From assembly GCF_042435035.1 (NCBI RefSeq), contig NZ_JBHMQT010000067.1, positions 34,735 to 98,734 of the forward strand: a stretch of 64,000 nucleotides of DNA. Direction: 5' to 3'. The notes beneath the pieces were generated by a model. That model did not search any database. It was not told the DNA's origin and saw only the letters and a list, made by a program, of their open reading frames with translations. Origin of the DNA: Sphaerimonospora cavernae (GTDB lineage Bacteria > Actinomycetota > Actinomycetes > Streptosporangiales > Streptosporangiaceae). Of the stretch, positions 7,720-14,386 are shown one piece after another. Made by a program: the position numbers and the translations under genes. Numbering within the stretch: the first letter of the stretch is position 1; the number at the start of each line of letters is the position of its first letter.

Positions 7720-8714
7720 CGGGGCACCTCGTCCGGCAGGTGGTGCACGTTCCATCGGCCTTCGGCGGTGTCCACGCCGGGCAATCGCACGATCAGCGGG
7801 CAGATGTGAGCGGGGAGCAGCGTGACGACCGTGCCGGGCTCCGCGGTCGCGGGGATCGGCGTCCCGTCCGCGAGCGTCGCCACCTCCTCCGGTGGCGTCC
7901 AGGGCTGCGCGGCACCCCGCAGCAGCTCATCGGCGTCGGTACGGCCCCCGCCCAGCAGCGTGGCGCCGATGCTCAGGGCCACGTCATCGAAGCCGCACAT
8001 GTCGGCGGCCGCCATGCCGGCGTCCATCAGTGGGTAGGCTCCGCCGCAGATCTCGGTCACCCCGTCGACGTCGAGGGCTCCGTCCGCCGTGGGGGTCCCT
8101 CCCACCGCCACCACGGGGCAGGGGATCCGGTGCGCGCGCAGATGCTCGGCACGGTCGACCAGCAGCCGGGCGAGGCCGCGTCCGATGTCGTGCCGCTTCC
8201 GCACCTCAACGGGGGTCATCAGCGCGCGATAGCCGGTGACGCCGTCGAGCCGCAACTCCGGTCGTTCCTCCACCGCTCCCGCCAGTGCCAGCACCTCGTC
8301 ACGGGTCATCGACCGGTCGCCGGTACGTTCGCCGACTTCTATCCGGACCCCGATCACGGTGCCCGCCTCGCGTGCCGCCGCCGCCAGCGCGGTCACGCCG
8401 TCCGCCCGATCGACGTGTACCGACAGGTCACAGTCGCGGCCCAGCTCGGCGAGGAGGGGCCACCGCCACTCCTCGAGCCAGGGCCAGGTCATGACGACGT
8501 CCCTCAGGCCCGCCGGAAGGTGGCGCCGGGCCTCCCGTACATAGGTGACCGCGATCCCGGCGGCGCCGGCCGCGGCCTGACGCCGGGTCACCTCCACCAT
8601 GCGGTGCGCCTTCACATGCGCCCGGACCCCGACCCCCGCGGCAGCGGCTTTCGCATGGAATCGGCGGATGTTCGCGTCGAGCCGGGAGACGTCCAACAGC
8701 GCGGTCGCCGTCAT
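7716..8714 (-). CDS. PLP-dependent D-threonine aldolase / D-serine dehydratase-like enzyme (DSD1 family, fold type III)
   Basis: The protein has 332 residues. VRAHVKAHRMVEVTRRQ at about residues 33-49 carries the lysine that binds pyridoxal phosphate in the alanine-racemase-like barrel. The C-terminal domain ends with the PAHICPLIVRL motif, matching the His-x-Cys metal site of DSD1 and D-threonine aldolases. The GGTPTADG phosphate-binding loop and EICGGAYPLMDAGM are also family-like. The ATG at 8714 overlaps the stop of the SagB gene (ATGA). The family cleaves or dehydrates beta-hydroxy D-amino acids. In this setting it may act on the C-terminal or released residue of a peptide, but that is inference. 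Confidence 0.85.
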   Translation of the reverse strand: MTATALLDVSRLDANIRRFHAKAAAAGVGVRAHVKAHRMVEVTRRQAAAGAAGIAVTYVREARRHLPAGLRDVVMTWPWLEEWRWPLLAELGRDCDLSVHVDRADGVTALAAAAREAGTVIGVRIEVGERTGDRSMTRDEVLALAGAVEERPELRLDGVTGYRALMTPVEVRKRHDIGRGLARLLVDRAEHLRAHRIPCPVVAVGGTPTADGALDVDGVTEICGGAYPLMDAGMAAADMCGFDDVALSIGATLLGGGRTDADELLRGAAQPWTPPEEVATLADGTPIPATAEPGTVVTLLPAHICPLIVRLPGVDTAEGRWNVHHLPDEVPR

Positions 8715-9856
8715 GTGGTTCCGAGCCCGTCCCACGCGTCCATCGCGAAAGAGAAGCCGGCCGGGCCGCCCGCCAGCATCTCACGCTGGCGCCGCGACTC
8801 TGTTTCGTCCGGGACGCCCACCCCGGTCAGCCCCAGGAAGATCTCCTCTTCCCATGTGAGCCCCAGGACCTCTTCGATCGCCTCGTCGCGGGTGGCGGCG
8901 GTGAAGAACGCGCCGAGCCCCAGCGCGGTGGCGACGAGGTACGCGGTCTGGCTGAGATGCCCCAGGTCCATGAAGAGCGTTCGGTACGTCCGGCCTGTTC
9001 GATATTTCCAGGCCGACCGGCGGAGTACGGCCGTGTAGAGCAGCAGAACCCCCGCGGTGTCCGCGTAGAGTTGACCGCCGCACCAGTGGACGAGCTCGCC
9101 GGAGTCAGGTCTGCCCGGTCTGACGGTCTCCAGACAGTGGTCCCGGGCCCGGTAGTGGTAAACGCCCGACGGCACGCCGGAGACGTTGAGCACGACGGGG
9201 TAGACCTCGATGGCGTGCCGGGCTCCTCCCGATGGGCTGGTCTTCAGCACGACCGATCCGACCCCCGGCACGTCTATCCGGTGGAACGGACCGGCCACCC
9301 AGCGCAGCAGACCGCTCAGCTGTTCGGCGCTCACGGGATCGGCCGCGCTGAACCGGCGGGTGGTCCGGCGCGCCCGCAGGACGTGCCCGAAGTCGACCCC
9401 GAAGTCGGTGCCGTCGGGCGACACGCCCTCCGGCAGGCGGACCACCTGTCCGCCATGGGTTTTGAACGGGGAGGGCGAGGGCTGGGCCGTGACCCGGCGG
9501 CGGATCTCGGCGGTGTCCTCGGCCGCGGTCAGGAACGCGTCATCGCGGCGGGTGCGGGTGGCGAGATGGTAATACGTCGCCGCTGAGCCCCAGGTGGACC
9601 ACGGGCTTTCCCTTTCCTCGAGGAGATGCTCGGGGGATCCCTCGGCGACGAGCACATGCGCGGCGAGCAGTCGCTGTGCCAGCTCCGAGAGCTCGCCGTC
9701 CAACTCGCGCAGATCGGTCCAGTGAGAAAGCGGCCGCAGCAGGGATTCCGCGGCCGCGCTCAGCGCGAACTGGCGATGTCTCAGCGGATCGTCGCATACC
9801 ATTTGGCCATTTCGCCAGTGGAAGAAGACGAGGCGGGACACACGGACGCGCGTCAT
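8711..9856 (-). CDS. SagB-type FMN-dependent dehydrogenase (peptide-modifying)
   Basis: The protein has 381 residues from the ATG at 9856. Residues 1-130 form a domain with a winged-helix look (RHRQFALSAAAESLLRPLSH, ending RLLAAHVLVAEG). The nitroreductase/SagB domain runs from about residue 165 to the end. RARRTTRRFSAADPVSAEQL is the FMN phosphate-binding start, PSGGARHAIEVYPVVLNV follows, and LGLGAFFTAATRDEAIEEVL with GLTGVGVP is typical of the SagB branch. Family members oxidise azolines to azoles or otherwise dehydrogenate peptide residues. No YcaO cyclodehydratase is nearby, so another oxidation is likely. GGAGGG lies 12 nt before the ATG; a second possible start is the ATG at 9892. Confidence 0.85.
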   Translation of the reverse strand: MTRVRVSRLVFFHWRNGQMVCDDPLRHRQFALSAAAESLLRPLSHWTDLRELDGELSELAQRLLAAHVLVAEGSPEHLLEERESPWSTWGSAATYYHLATRTRRDDAFLTAAEDTAEIRRRVTAQPSPSPFKTHGGQVVRLPEGVSPDGTDFGVDFGHVLRARRTTRRFSAADPVSAEQLSGLLRWVAGPFHRIDVPGVGSVVLKTSPSGGARHAIEVYPVVLNVSGVPSGVYHYRARDHCLETVRPGRPDSGELVHWCGGQLYADTAGVLLLYTAVLRRSAWKYRTGRTYRTLFMDLGHLSQTAYLVATALGLGAFFTAATRDEAIEEVLGLTWEEEIFLGLTGVGVPDETESRRQREMLAGGPAGFSFAMDAWDGLGTT

Positions 9857-9857
9857 C

Positions 9858-9901
9858 GTGGAGAATCGCCCTCCAGTACACGATTTCCACATCGCGTGGA
9901 A
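9858..9901 (-). promoter_or_regulatory. Alternative hairpins between the peptide gene and the SagB gene
   Basis: On the minus strand TTCCAC and GTGGAA (9885-9901) form a hairpin with a 5-nt loop 18 nt after the peptide stop. The GTGG of this hairpin can instead pair with CCAC at 9858-9861, with ATCG/CGAT pairing beside it, which puts the SagB ribosome binding site GGAGGG (9869-9874) in the loop. The two folds exclude each other. Such elements often keep precursor expression above enzyme expression; that role is inferred. Confidence 0.45.
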
Positions 9902-9918
9902 GGGTTCCCCGACATTCC

Positions 9919-10026
9919 CTAGAAGGCCGGCTTCAGACAGGTCTGCGGAGCCGAGTACTCGTCCTCGCCGAGTTCTTCGAACGCCACCAGAGGAGTCTCT
10001 GACTTGCTCGTTTCCACAGCAGGCAT
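9919..10026 (-). CDS. Candidate RiPP precursor peptide (35 aa)
   Basis: This short frame encodes 35 residues starting MPAVETSKSETPLVAF, with an acidic middle and the C-terminal part GEDEYSAPQTCLKPAF (residues 20-35). The ATG at 10026 has a strong GGAGGT site (10034-10039) 7 nt upstream; an in-frame ATG at 10041 lacks one. A near-consensus promoter lies at 10075-10104. The acidic leader-like half and a short end with one Cys, one Thr, one Tyr and a terminal Phe suit a precursor that is modified and trimmed. The next genes are a SagB-type dehydrogenase, a PLP enzyme and an exporter. I do not recognise the peptide family. It could also be a plain small protein, but its position and expression signals argue for a precursor. 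Confidence 0.7.
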   Translation of the reverse strand: MPAVETSKSETPLVAFEELGEDEYSAPQTCLKPAF

Positions 10027-10074
10027 GGCGGTGACCTCCATATTTGAAGAGCCGGTGAGGATTTATCCGACTAG

Positions 10075-10104
10075 AAGGTAAAACCAGGAGATAGTTCGTG
10101 TCAA
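10075..10104 (-). promoter_or_regulatory. Strong housekeeping-type promoter of the peptide operon
   Basis: On the minus strand a perfect -35 box TTGACA (10099-10104) is followed after 18 nt by TACCTT (10075-10080). The expected start of transcription, near 10068, gives a leader of about 40 nt before the peptide ATG. This is one of the closest matches to the sigma-70 consensus in the window. Confidence 0.65.
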
Positions 10105-10161
10105 TGACCATGTTGAGCCGGGCACGCCCGGTCCGTCCGGCTCGGTGATCCGGGTGCGCGA

Positions 10162-10482
10162 CTACGGGATGTTCGGCGGTGTCGACGTCACCCGGGCCTG
10201 ATCCGCACCCGTGTGGTCCGTCTCGGGGTGATCCCGGTGGGGTGCCGGGGGCCGCAGCGACGTCGCCGCGAAAGCGACGAACAGCGCCAGCACGGCCGGT
10301 GCGAACAGGGCGCGGGGAAGGCCGACCAGCTCGGCCAGGGCCCCGATCAGGACGGGCCCGATGAGGAATCCGGCGTAACCGAGGCTGGCGACGGCGCCCA
10401 TGGCCGCCCCGGACATCAGGAACAGCCCATAGACGGCGAAGCGGGCACGCAGCAGCGCGGACGGCGCGAGCGTGACGTTCAC
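10162..10482 (-). pseudogene. MFS transporter remnant with an internal deletion
   Basis: The open frame gives 106 residues starting at a GTG that overlaps the DeoR stop (GTGA). The first part, LLRARFAVYGLFLMSGAAMG, looks like the first helix of an MFS carrier. It runs straight into SLGYAGFLIGPVLIGALAEL and a following hydrophobic segment, which look like the last two helices. About 300 residues between them are missing, yet the frame is open and start coupling is kept. A DeoR-type regulator followed by an MFS sugar carrier is a common pair, so this was probably the regulator's target. A functional three-helix protein is possible but unlikely. Confidence 0.65.
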
Positions 10483-11273
10483 GAGGTGGTGGCCCGGACA
10501 GTGACAGCGCGTACGGCGACGGCGCGTACGGTCACGCCGGCGGCGGTGAGCGCGTCGTGCTGGTCGCGGGGGATCGCCTCGTCGGTCACCACCACGTCCA
10601 GCCGGTCCAATGGGCATACCGCGCCGAAGGCGGTGCGGCCGAACTTGCCGGAGTCGCAGGCGATCACCACGCGCCGGGCCGAGGCGATCGCGGCCTGCTT
10701 GACGGCGACCTCGGGCAGATCGTGCGCGGTGAGCCCGTGCTCGGCCGACAGCCCGCAGCAGCCGATCACCGCGGTGTCGAAGCGCAGCGCCCTGATCGAA
10801 CTCTCGGTGAGCGGCCCCACGAAGTTCATCTCGCCGGGCCGCACCTCGCCTCCGGGCAGCACGAGGCGGATGCGGGGTGCGCCGGCCAACTCCTGTGCCG
10901 CCTGCATCGCCAGCGGCAGCACGGTGAGGCGCCGGTCGCGCACGGCCCGGGCGACCTCGAGCGTGGTGGTGCCGCCGTCCAGCAGCACGGCCTCACCATC
11001 GGCGAGCAGGCTCGCGACCTCCGCGCCGATCAGGCGTTTGGCCTCGACGGCCTCGCGCTCCCTGACCCCGAACGGCGGTTCCTCACCGCGCAGCAGCAGG
11101 CTCAGCGCGCCGCCGCGCACGCGCCGCACCACGCCCTGCTGGGCGAGCTCGTCCAGGTCCCGGCGGATCGTCATCTCGGAGACGCCGTGCTCGGCGGCCA
11201 GGTCGGTCACCGACACGCTGTCGGACGTGCGTAACGCGTTCATGATCGCGCGAATGCGATCGGAACTTTCCAT
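10479..11273 (-). CDS. DeoR/GlpR family transcriptional regulator
   Basis: The protein has 264 residues from the ATG at 11273 (MESSDRIRAIMNAL). The DeoR helix-turn-helix is clear: VSVTDLAAEHGVSEMTIRRDLDEL at residues 20-43, then VRRVRGGA. The C-terminal DeoRC sugar-phosphate sensor has DGGTTTLEVARAV and the FDTAVIGCCGLS segment. Regulators of this family usually repress carbohydrate genes and respond to phosphorylated sugars. A palindrome sits 2 nt from the start codon and may be the autoregulatory site. The only downstream gene is a broken MFS carrier. Confidence 0.9.
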   Translation of the reverse strand: MESSDRIRAIMNALRTSDSVSVTDLAAEHGVSEMTIRRDLDELAQQGVVRRVRGGALSLLLRGEEPPFGVREREAVEAKRLIGAEVASLLADGEAVLLDGGTTTLEVARAVRDRRLTVLPLAMQAAQELAGAPRIRLVLPGGEVRPGEMNFVGPLTESSIRALRFDTAVIGCCGLSAEHGLTAHDLPEVAVKQAAIASARRVVIACDSGKFGRTAFGAVCPLDRLDVVVTDEAIPRDQHDALTAAGVTVRAVAVRAVTVRATTS

Positions 11274-11274
11274 C

Positions 11275-11290
11275 TGTGCATTCGAACACA
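11275..11290. promoter_or_regulatory. Palindromic operator between deoR-type and WYL genes
   Basis: TGTGCATTCGAACACA is a near-perfect palindrome with a TTCGAA core, in the 72-bp gap between two divergent regulator genes. TTCG-containing palindromes are usual for DeoR-family proteins. The site would overlap the start region of the deoR-type gene and could control both directions. Confidence 0.5.
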
Positions 11291-11345
11291 CGAGATGTGC
11301 TATAGGCAAAAAAATCTACATCGTAAACCTGACAGACTGGAGCGC

Positions 11346-12326
11346 GTGCGCGCAAGCCGGTTGCTGTCCCTGCTGCTTCTGCTGCAGACCCGCGGCGGCA
11401 TGACGGCCGCGCAGATCGCCGCCGAGCTCGAGGTCTCCGTACGCACTGTCTACCGCGACGTGGAGGAACTGTCGGCGGCAGGGGTGCCGGTGTACGCCGA
11501 ACGGGGACCACTCGGGGGATATCGGCTGCTCGACGGGTACCGCACCCGGCTGAACGGCCTGACCCCCGCCGAGGCGTCCTCGCTGTTCCTGGCCGGGCTG
11601 CCCGGTCCCGCGGCGGAGCTGGGCCTGGCCGATCTCGCCGCGGCGGCCGAACTGAAGCTGCTGGCGGCGCTGCCGCCGGAGCCGCGCTCCCAGGCGGCCA
11701 GGATGCGCGAGCGGTTCCATTTCGACGTCCCGGGCTGGTACCAGGGCAACGACGAGGCGCCCTTCCTGATGGACATCGCCGAGGCGGTCTGGGACGACCG
11801 GGTCGTACGGATGCGCTACCGCAGATGGGGACCGTCCGAGGTGGAGCGGACGCTGCACCCCTATGGCCTGATCCTCAAGGGCGGCGCGTGGTATCTGGCC
11901 GCGGCCTGCTCCGGCAGCGTCCGCACCTACCGCGTCAGCCGGATCCTCGAGGCCGAGGTCCTCGACGAGCGCTTCGAACGGCCGCCGGACTTCGACCTCG
12001 CCGGGTTCTGGAGACGGTTCGCCGCCGACTTCGCCGCACGCATGTACACCGGCCACGCGGTCGTACGGCTCCAGCCCGGCATCGAGGACCTGCTGCGCTA
12101 CACGCTCGGCCGCGACGTCGTCGACAAGGCCCTGGCTGGCGGCCTCACCGACCCCGACGGCTGGACCCGCGTGACGCTGCCCGTCGAATCGCTCAACCAC
12201 GCACGCTGGCAACTGCTGCGCCTGGGCGCCTCGGTCGAGGTCGTGGCGCCCGCCGAGCTGCGCACGCTCATGGCCGACACGATCGCCGATCTGGCACGCC
12301 TGTACGGGTCACCTGCCGCCGACTGA
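11346..12326 (+). CDS. WYL-domain transcriptional regulator (YafY/PafC type)
   Basis: The protein has 326 residues from the GTG at 11346. The N-terminal HTH reads LLSLLLLLQTRGGMTAAQIA with ELEVSVRTVYRDVEELSAAG, the HTH_11 form. GGYRLLDGYRTRLNGLT is the linker to the WYL domain, where HPYGLILKGGAWYLAA is the WYL-like core (about residues 180-195), and a WCX-type C-terminal domain follows. The ATG at 11295 would add a basic leader with no clear ribosome site, so I prefer 11346, though this is uncertain. Neighbours suggest control of the lysE-like gene or of itself. WYL domains often sense nucleotides or DNA ends, but the ligand here is unknown. Confidence 0.88.
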   Translation: MRASRLLSLLLLLQTRGGMTAAQIAAELEVSVRTVYRDVEELSAAGVPVYAERGPLGGYRLLDGYRTRLNGLTPAEASSLFLAGLPGPAAELGLADLAAAAELKLLAALPPEPRSQAARMRERFHFDVPGWYQGNDEAPFLMDIAEAVWDDRVVRMRYRRWGPSEVERTLHPYGLILKGGAWYLAAACSGSVRTYRVSRILEAEVLDERFERPPDFDLAGFWRRFAADFAARMYTGHAVVRLQPGIEDLLRYTLGRDVVDKALAGGLTDPDGWTRVTLPVESLNHARWQLLRLGASVEVVAPAELRTLMADTIADLARLYGSPAAD

Positions 12327-12356
12327 GGAGATTCCGGTCCCGGCGAGGCGTGACCG

Positions 12357-12372
12357 GTGGCCGTACGGCCAC
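12357..12372. promoter_or_regulatory. Perfect 16-bp palindrome before the LysE-type gene
   Basis: GTGGCCGTACGGCCAC reads the same on both strands and lies between the WYL gene stop (12326) and the preferred LysE start (12420). It could be an operator for the WYL regulator or a short transcript hairpin; it lacks a T run. If the LysE gene started at the GTG at 12357 the palindrome would be coding. Confidence 0.4.
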
Positions 12373-12419
12373 CCGTTAACCGGTTGCGCCGCCGGTACCG
12401 AGATCGACAGGCTGAGCGG

Positions 12420-13070
12420 GTGTTCCTTTTGGCCTTCGCAGGTGCCTGCGTCCTGCTCGCGATGATCCCCGGTGTCAGCACAGCCGTGATCCTGCGTCAG
12501 ACGATCCGGGCGGGCCGCGCCTCCGGCGTCGCCGCGACCCTCGGCAACGAGACCGGCATCTTCCTGTGGGCGATGGCGGCCGTTTTCGGATTGTCGGCGC
12601 TGGTGCTGGCCTCGGAGGTGGCGTACGCGGTGATGAAGGCGGTCGGCGCCGTCCTCTTGGTCGTGATGGGTGTCCAGTCGCTGTGGCAGGCCCGCCCGCT
12701 GCGCAAGACGCGGCGCGGCCGTGCCGTACGGGACGCCGGACCGGACGGGCAGGAGCCGGAGGCGGCGCGGGGCTGGCGGCGCTCGTATGTCCTGGGGCTG
12801 GCGACCTGCGGCGCCAACCCGAAGGCCGCCGTGTTCGCCATGTCCTTCCTCCCGCAGTTCGTCCCGGCCGGGGCGAACGTCCCGGCGATGCTGACGCTGC
12901 TGGCGGTGATCTGGGTCGTGGTCGACACGGTGTGGTATCTCGCCGTGATCTGGTTCGTGGGCCGGGTCGGGGCCGTTTTCAGCCGGCCATCGGTACGGCG
13001 CCGCATTGAGCAGGTGTCGGGGACGGTGCTGATCGGACTCGGCGTGCGTGTCGCCTTGGAGGCACGATGA
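12420..13070 (+). CDS. LysE/RhtB family amino acid exporter
   Basis: From the GTG at 12420 the protein has 216 residues, the usual family length. The N terminus FLLAFAGACVLLAMIPGVST contains the PGxxT signature near residue 20, and GVAATLGNETGIFLWAM is the conserved second segment. Six hydrophobic stretches can be counted, with GLATCGANPKAAVFAMSFLP in the fourth or fifth. The GTG at 12357 is in frame but adds 21 basic, non-family residues. These carriers export amino acids or small metabolites by proton exchange. The stop overlaps the next start (ATGA). Confidence 0.85.
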   Translation: MFLLAFAGACVLLAMIPGVSTAVILRQTIRAGRASGVAATLGNETGIFLWAMAAVFGLSALVLASEVAYAVMKAVGAVLLVVMGVQSLWQARPLRKTRRGRAVRDAGPDGQEPEAARGWRRSYVLGLATCGANPKAAVFAMSFLPQFVPAGANVPAMLTLLAVIWVVVDTVWYLAVIWFVGRVGAVFSRPSVRRRIEQVSGTVLIGLGVRVALEAR

Positions 13071-13369
13071 CGACCTCGCATGAGCTCTGGTATCAGCATG
13101 GGGGAGCGGGCGACCCGGTGGTCCTGCTGCATTCGAGCGCGGCCGACCCCCTGCCCGAAGGGCGTCACGGCGGTATCGACCTGTCGCTGATCGCCGCGCC
13201 CGCCCTCGTCGTCGCCGGCGGGCACGACCTTCCGTACTTCCGCGAGAGCGCCCGGCACATCGCGGGCAACATTGCGGACGCGACCTTGATCGAGCTGGAC
13301 TGGGCCGGCCATCTGCCGAACCTGGAGCGCCCAGAGGAGGTCACCTCCCTGCTGCTCAAGCTCCTCTAA
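13067..13369 (+). pseudogene. Alpha/beta hydrolase remnant with internal deletion
   Basis: The 100-residue frame joins two parts of one fold. Residues 1-27 (ELWYQHGGAGDPVVLLHSSA) are the first strands and oxyanion region. From about residue 40 the sequence is the C-terminal part: IAAPALVVAGGHDLPYF with the acid residue, then LIELDWAGHLPNLERPEEV with the catalytic His. The cap domain and the nucleophile elbow (GxSxG), about 150 residues, are absent, so hydrolase activity is not expected. The ATG overlaps the LysE stop. The frame is intact across the join, as in the MFS remnant at 10162-10482. Confidence 0.75.
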
Positions 13370-13372
13370 TGA

Positions 13373-13393
13373 GTCTACTTTGTAAAGGTTGAC
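13373..13393. promoter_or_regulatory. Imperfect 21-bp palindrome before the Nudix gene
   Basis: The stretch begins GTCTACTTTG and ends AAGGTTGAC, with seven of ten base pairs matching about the centre at 13383. It is AT-richer than its surroundings and sits 5 nt before the Nudix start codon. It may be an operator for an HxlR- or MarR-type regulator, none of which is encoded nearby. Confidence 0.35.
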
Positions 13394-13398
13394 GGTTT

Positions 13399-13848
13399 AT
13401 GCAGAACATAGCTACTCAAACAACACACAAACCATCACCAGTACCTAGGGTTTCCTGCGTGTTCGTCTGCCATGACGGCCAGGGACGGATTCTGCTGGCT
13501 CGCCGCGGGGCAGGGGCACGCGACGAGCCGGGGAGCTGGGACAGCGGGGCCGGCGCACTCGAGTTCGGCGAGACGTTCGAGGCGGCGGTCGCCCGCGAGG
13601 TCCGCGAGGAGTACGCAGCCGACGTGGTGGAGCTTCACCAGATCGGTGTGCGCAACGTGGTCCGGTGGGATCCTCCCTCCCACTGGGTCGCGGTGGTCTT
13701 CGCGGTCAGGGTGGACCCCGCCGAGGTCGAACTCGGGGAGCCGCACAAGCTCGACGAACTCGCCTGGTTCACGCTGGACGCGCTGCCGCACCCGCTGCAC
13801 TCTCAGCTACCCGCGACCCTCGACCTCTTCGGCGCCTCAGCGGTGTAG
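13399..13848 (+). CDS. Nudix hydrolase
   Basis: The protein has 149 residues. The Nudix box is complete: GALEFGETFEAAVAREVREE followed by YAAD, at residues 52-75, with the G-x5-E-x7-REVxEE pattern. The N-terminal strand VSCVFVCHDGQGRILLARRG is typical. Substrate is a nucleoside diphosphate linked to something, not further predictable. The ATG at 13399 follows a palindromic AT-rich stretch directly, so the transcript may have a very short leader. Confidence 0.92.
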   Translation: MQNIATQTTHKPSPVPRVSCVFVCHDGQGRILLARRGAGARDEPGSWDSGAGALEFGETFEAAVAREVREEYAADVVELHQIGVRNVVRWDPPSHWVAVVFAVRVDPAEVELGEPHKLDELAWFTLDALPHPLHSQLPATLDLFGASAV

Positions 13849-13891
13849 TGCCTTCCCGGAAATGTCGGTGGCGGACGACAGGATGCCCGTC

Positions 13892-14371
13892 ATGGCGACG
13901 TGGCAGGACATCGAGAAGGAGATCCCCGAGTTGGCCGCCCGCGTGCTGGCGATCATGGGGAGGAACAAGCACAAGACCATGGCGACGCTCCGCAAGGACG
14001 GCTCACCGAGGATCAGCGGCACCGAGGTCGAGTTCAAGGACGGCGAGGTCTGGCTGGGCTCGATGCCCGGAGCGATGAAGGCGCTCGACCTGCGCCGAGA
14101 CCCCAGGCTGGCGATCCACAGCGCGTCGGAGGAGCCCGACGAGGCGAGCCCGGGCGGGTGGATCGGCGACGCGAAACTCGCCGGTTTGGCGGTCGAGGTC
14201 ACCGACCCGGAGGTCAAAGAGGGATACGGCGCTCCGGGCGGGCAGGACTTCCACCTCTTCCAGGTTGACGTGCGCGAGGTGGTGGTCACCGGCGTGGACG
14301 AGGCGGGGGAACACCTGGTGATCGAGATGTGGCGCGAGGGCGCCGGCCACCGCGTGCTCCACCGCAAATGA
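13892..14371 (+). CDS. Pyridoxamine 5'-phosphate oxidase-like flavin/F420 protein
   Basis: The protein has 159 residues from the ATG at 13892 (MATWQDIEKE). The split-barrel fold is suggested by KHKTMATLRKDGSPRISGT, GEVWLGSMPGAMKALDLRRD and PRLAIHSAS, the normal start of PPOX-class proteins. GGWIGDAKLAGLAVEVTD continues the barrel. Many actinomycete members bind F420 or FMN, or heme. Two in-frame ATGs upstream (13862, 13883) are possible; GACAGG before 13892 supports the shorter form. No partner is evident. Confidence 0.8.
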   Translation: MATWQDIEKEIPELAARVLAIMGRNKHKTMATLRKDGSPRISGTEVEFKDGEVWLGSMPGAMKALDLRRDPRLAIHSASEEPDEASPGGWIGDAKLAGLAVEVTDPEVKEGYGAPGGQDFHLFQVDVREVVVTGVDEAGEHLVIEMWREGAGHRVLHRK

Positions 14372-14386
14372 GCGTGAACGGTTGCC

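Noticed and set aside
9919..10111. N-terminal extension of the SagB frame to 10111
   Set aside because: The extension runs in another frame across the peptide gene, is Arg-rich without motif, and a normal domain start is reached at 9856.
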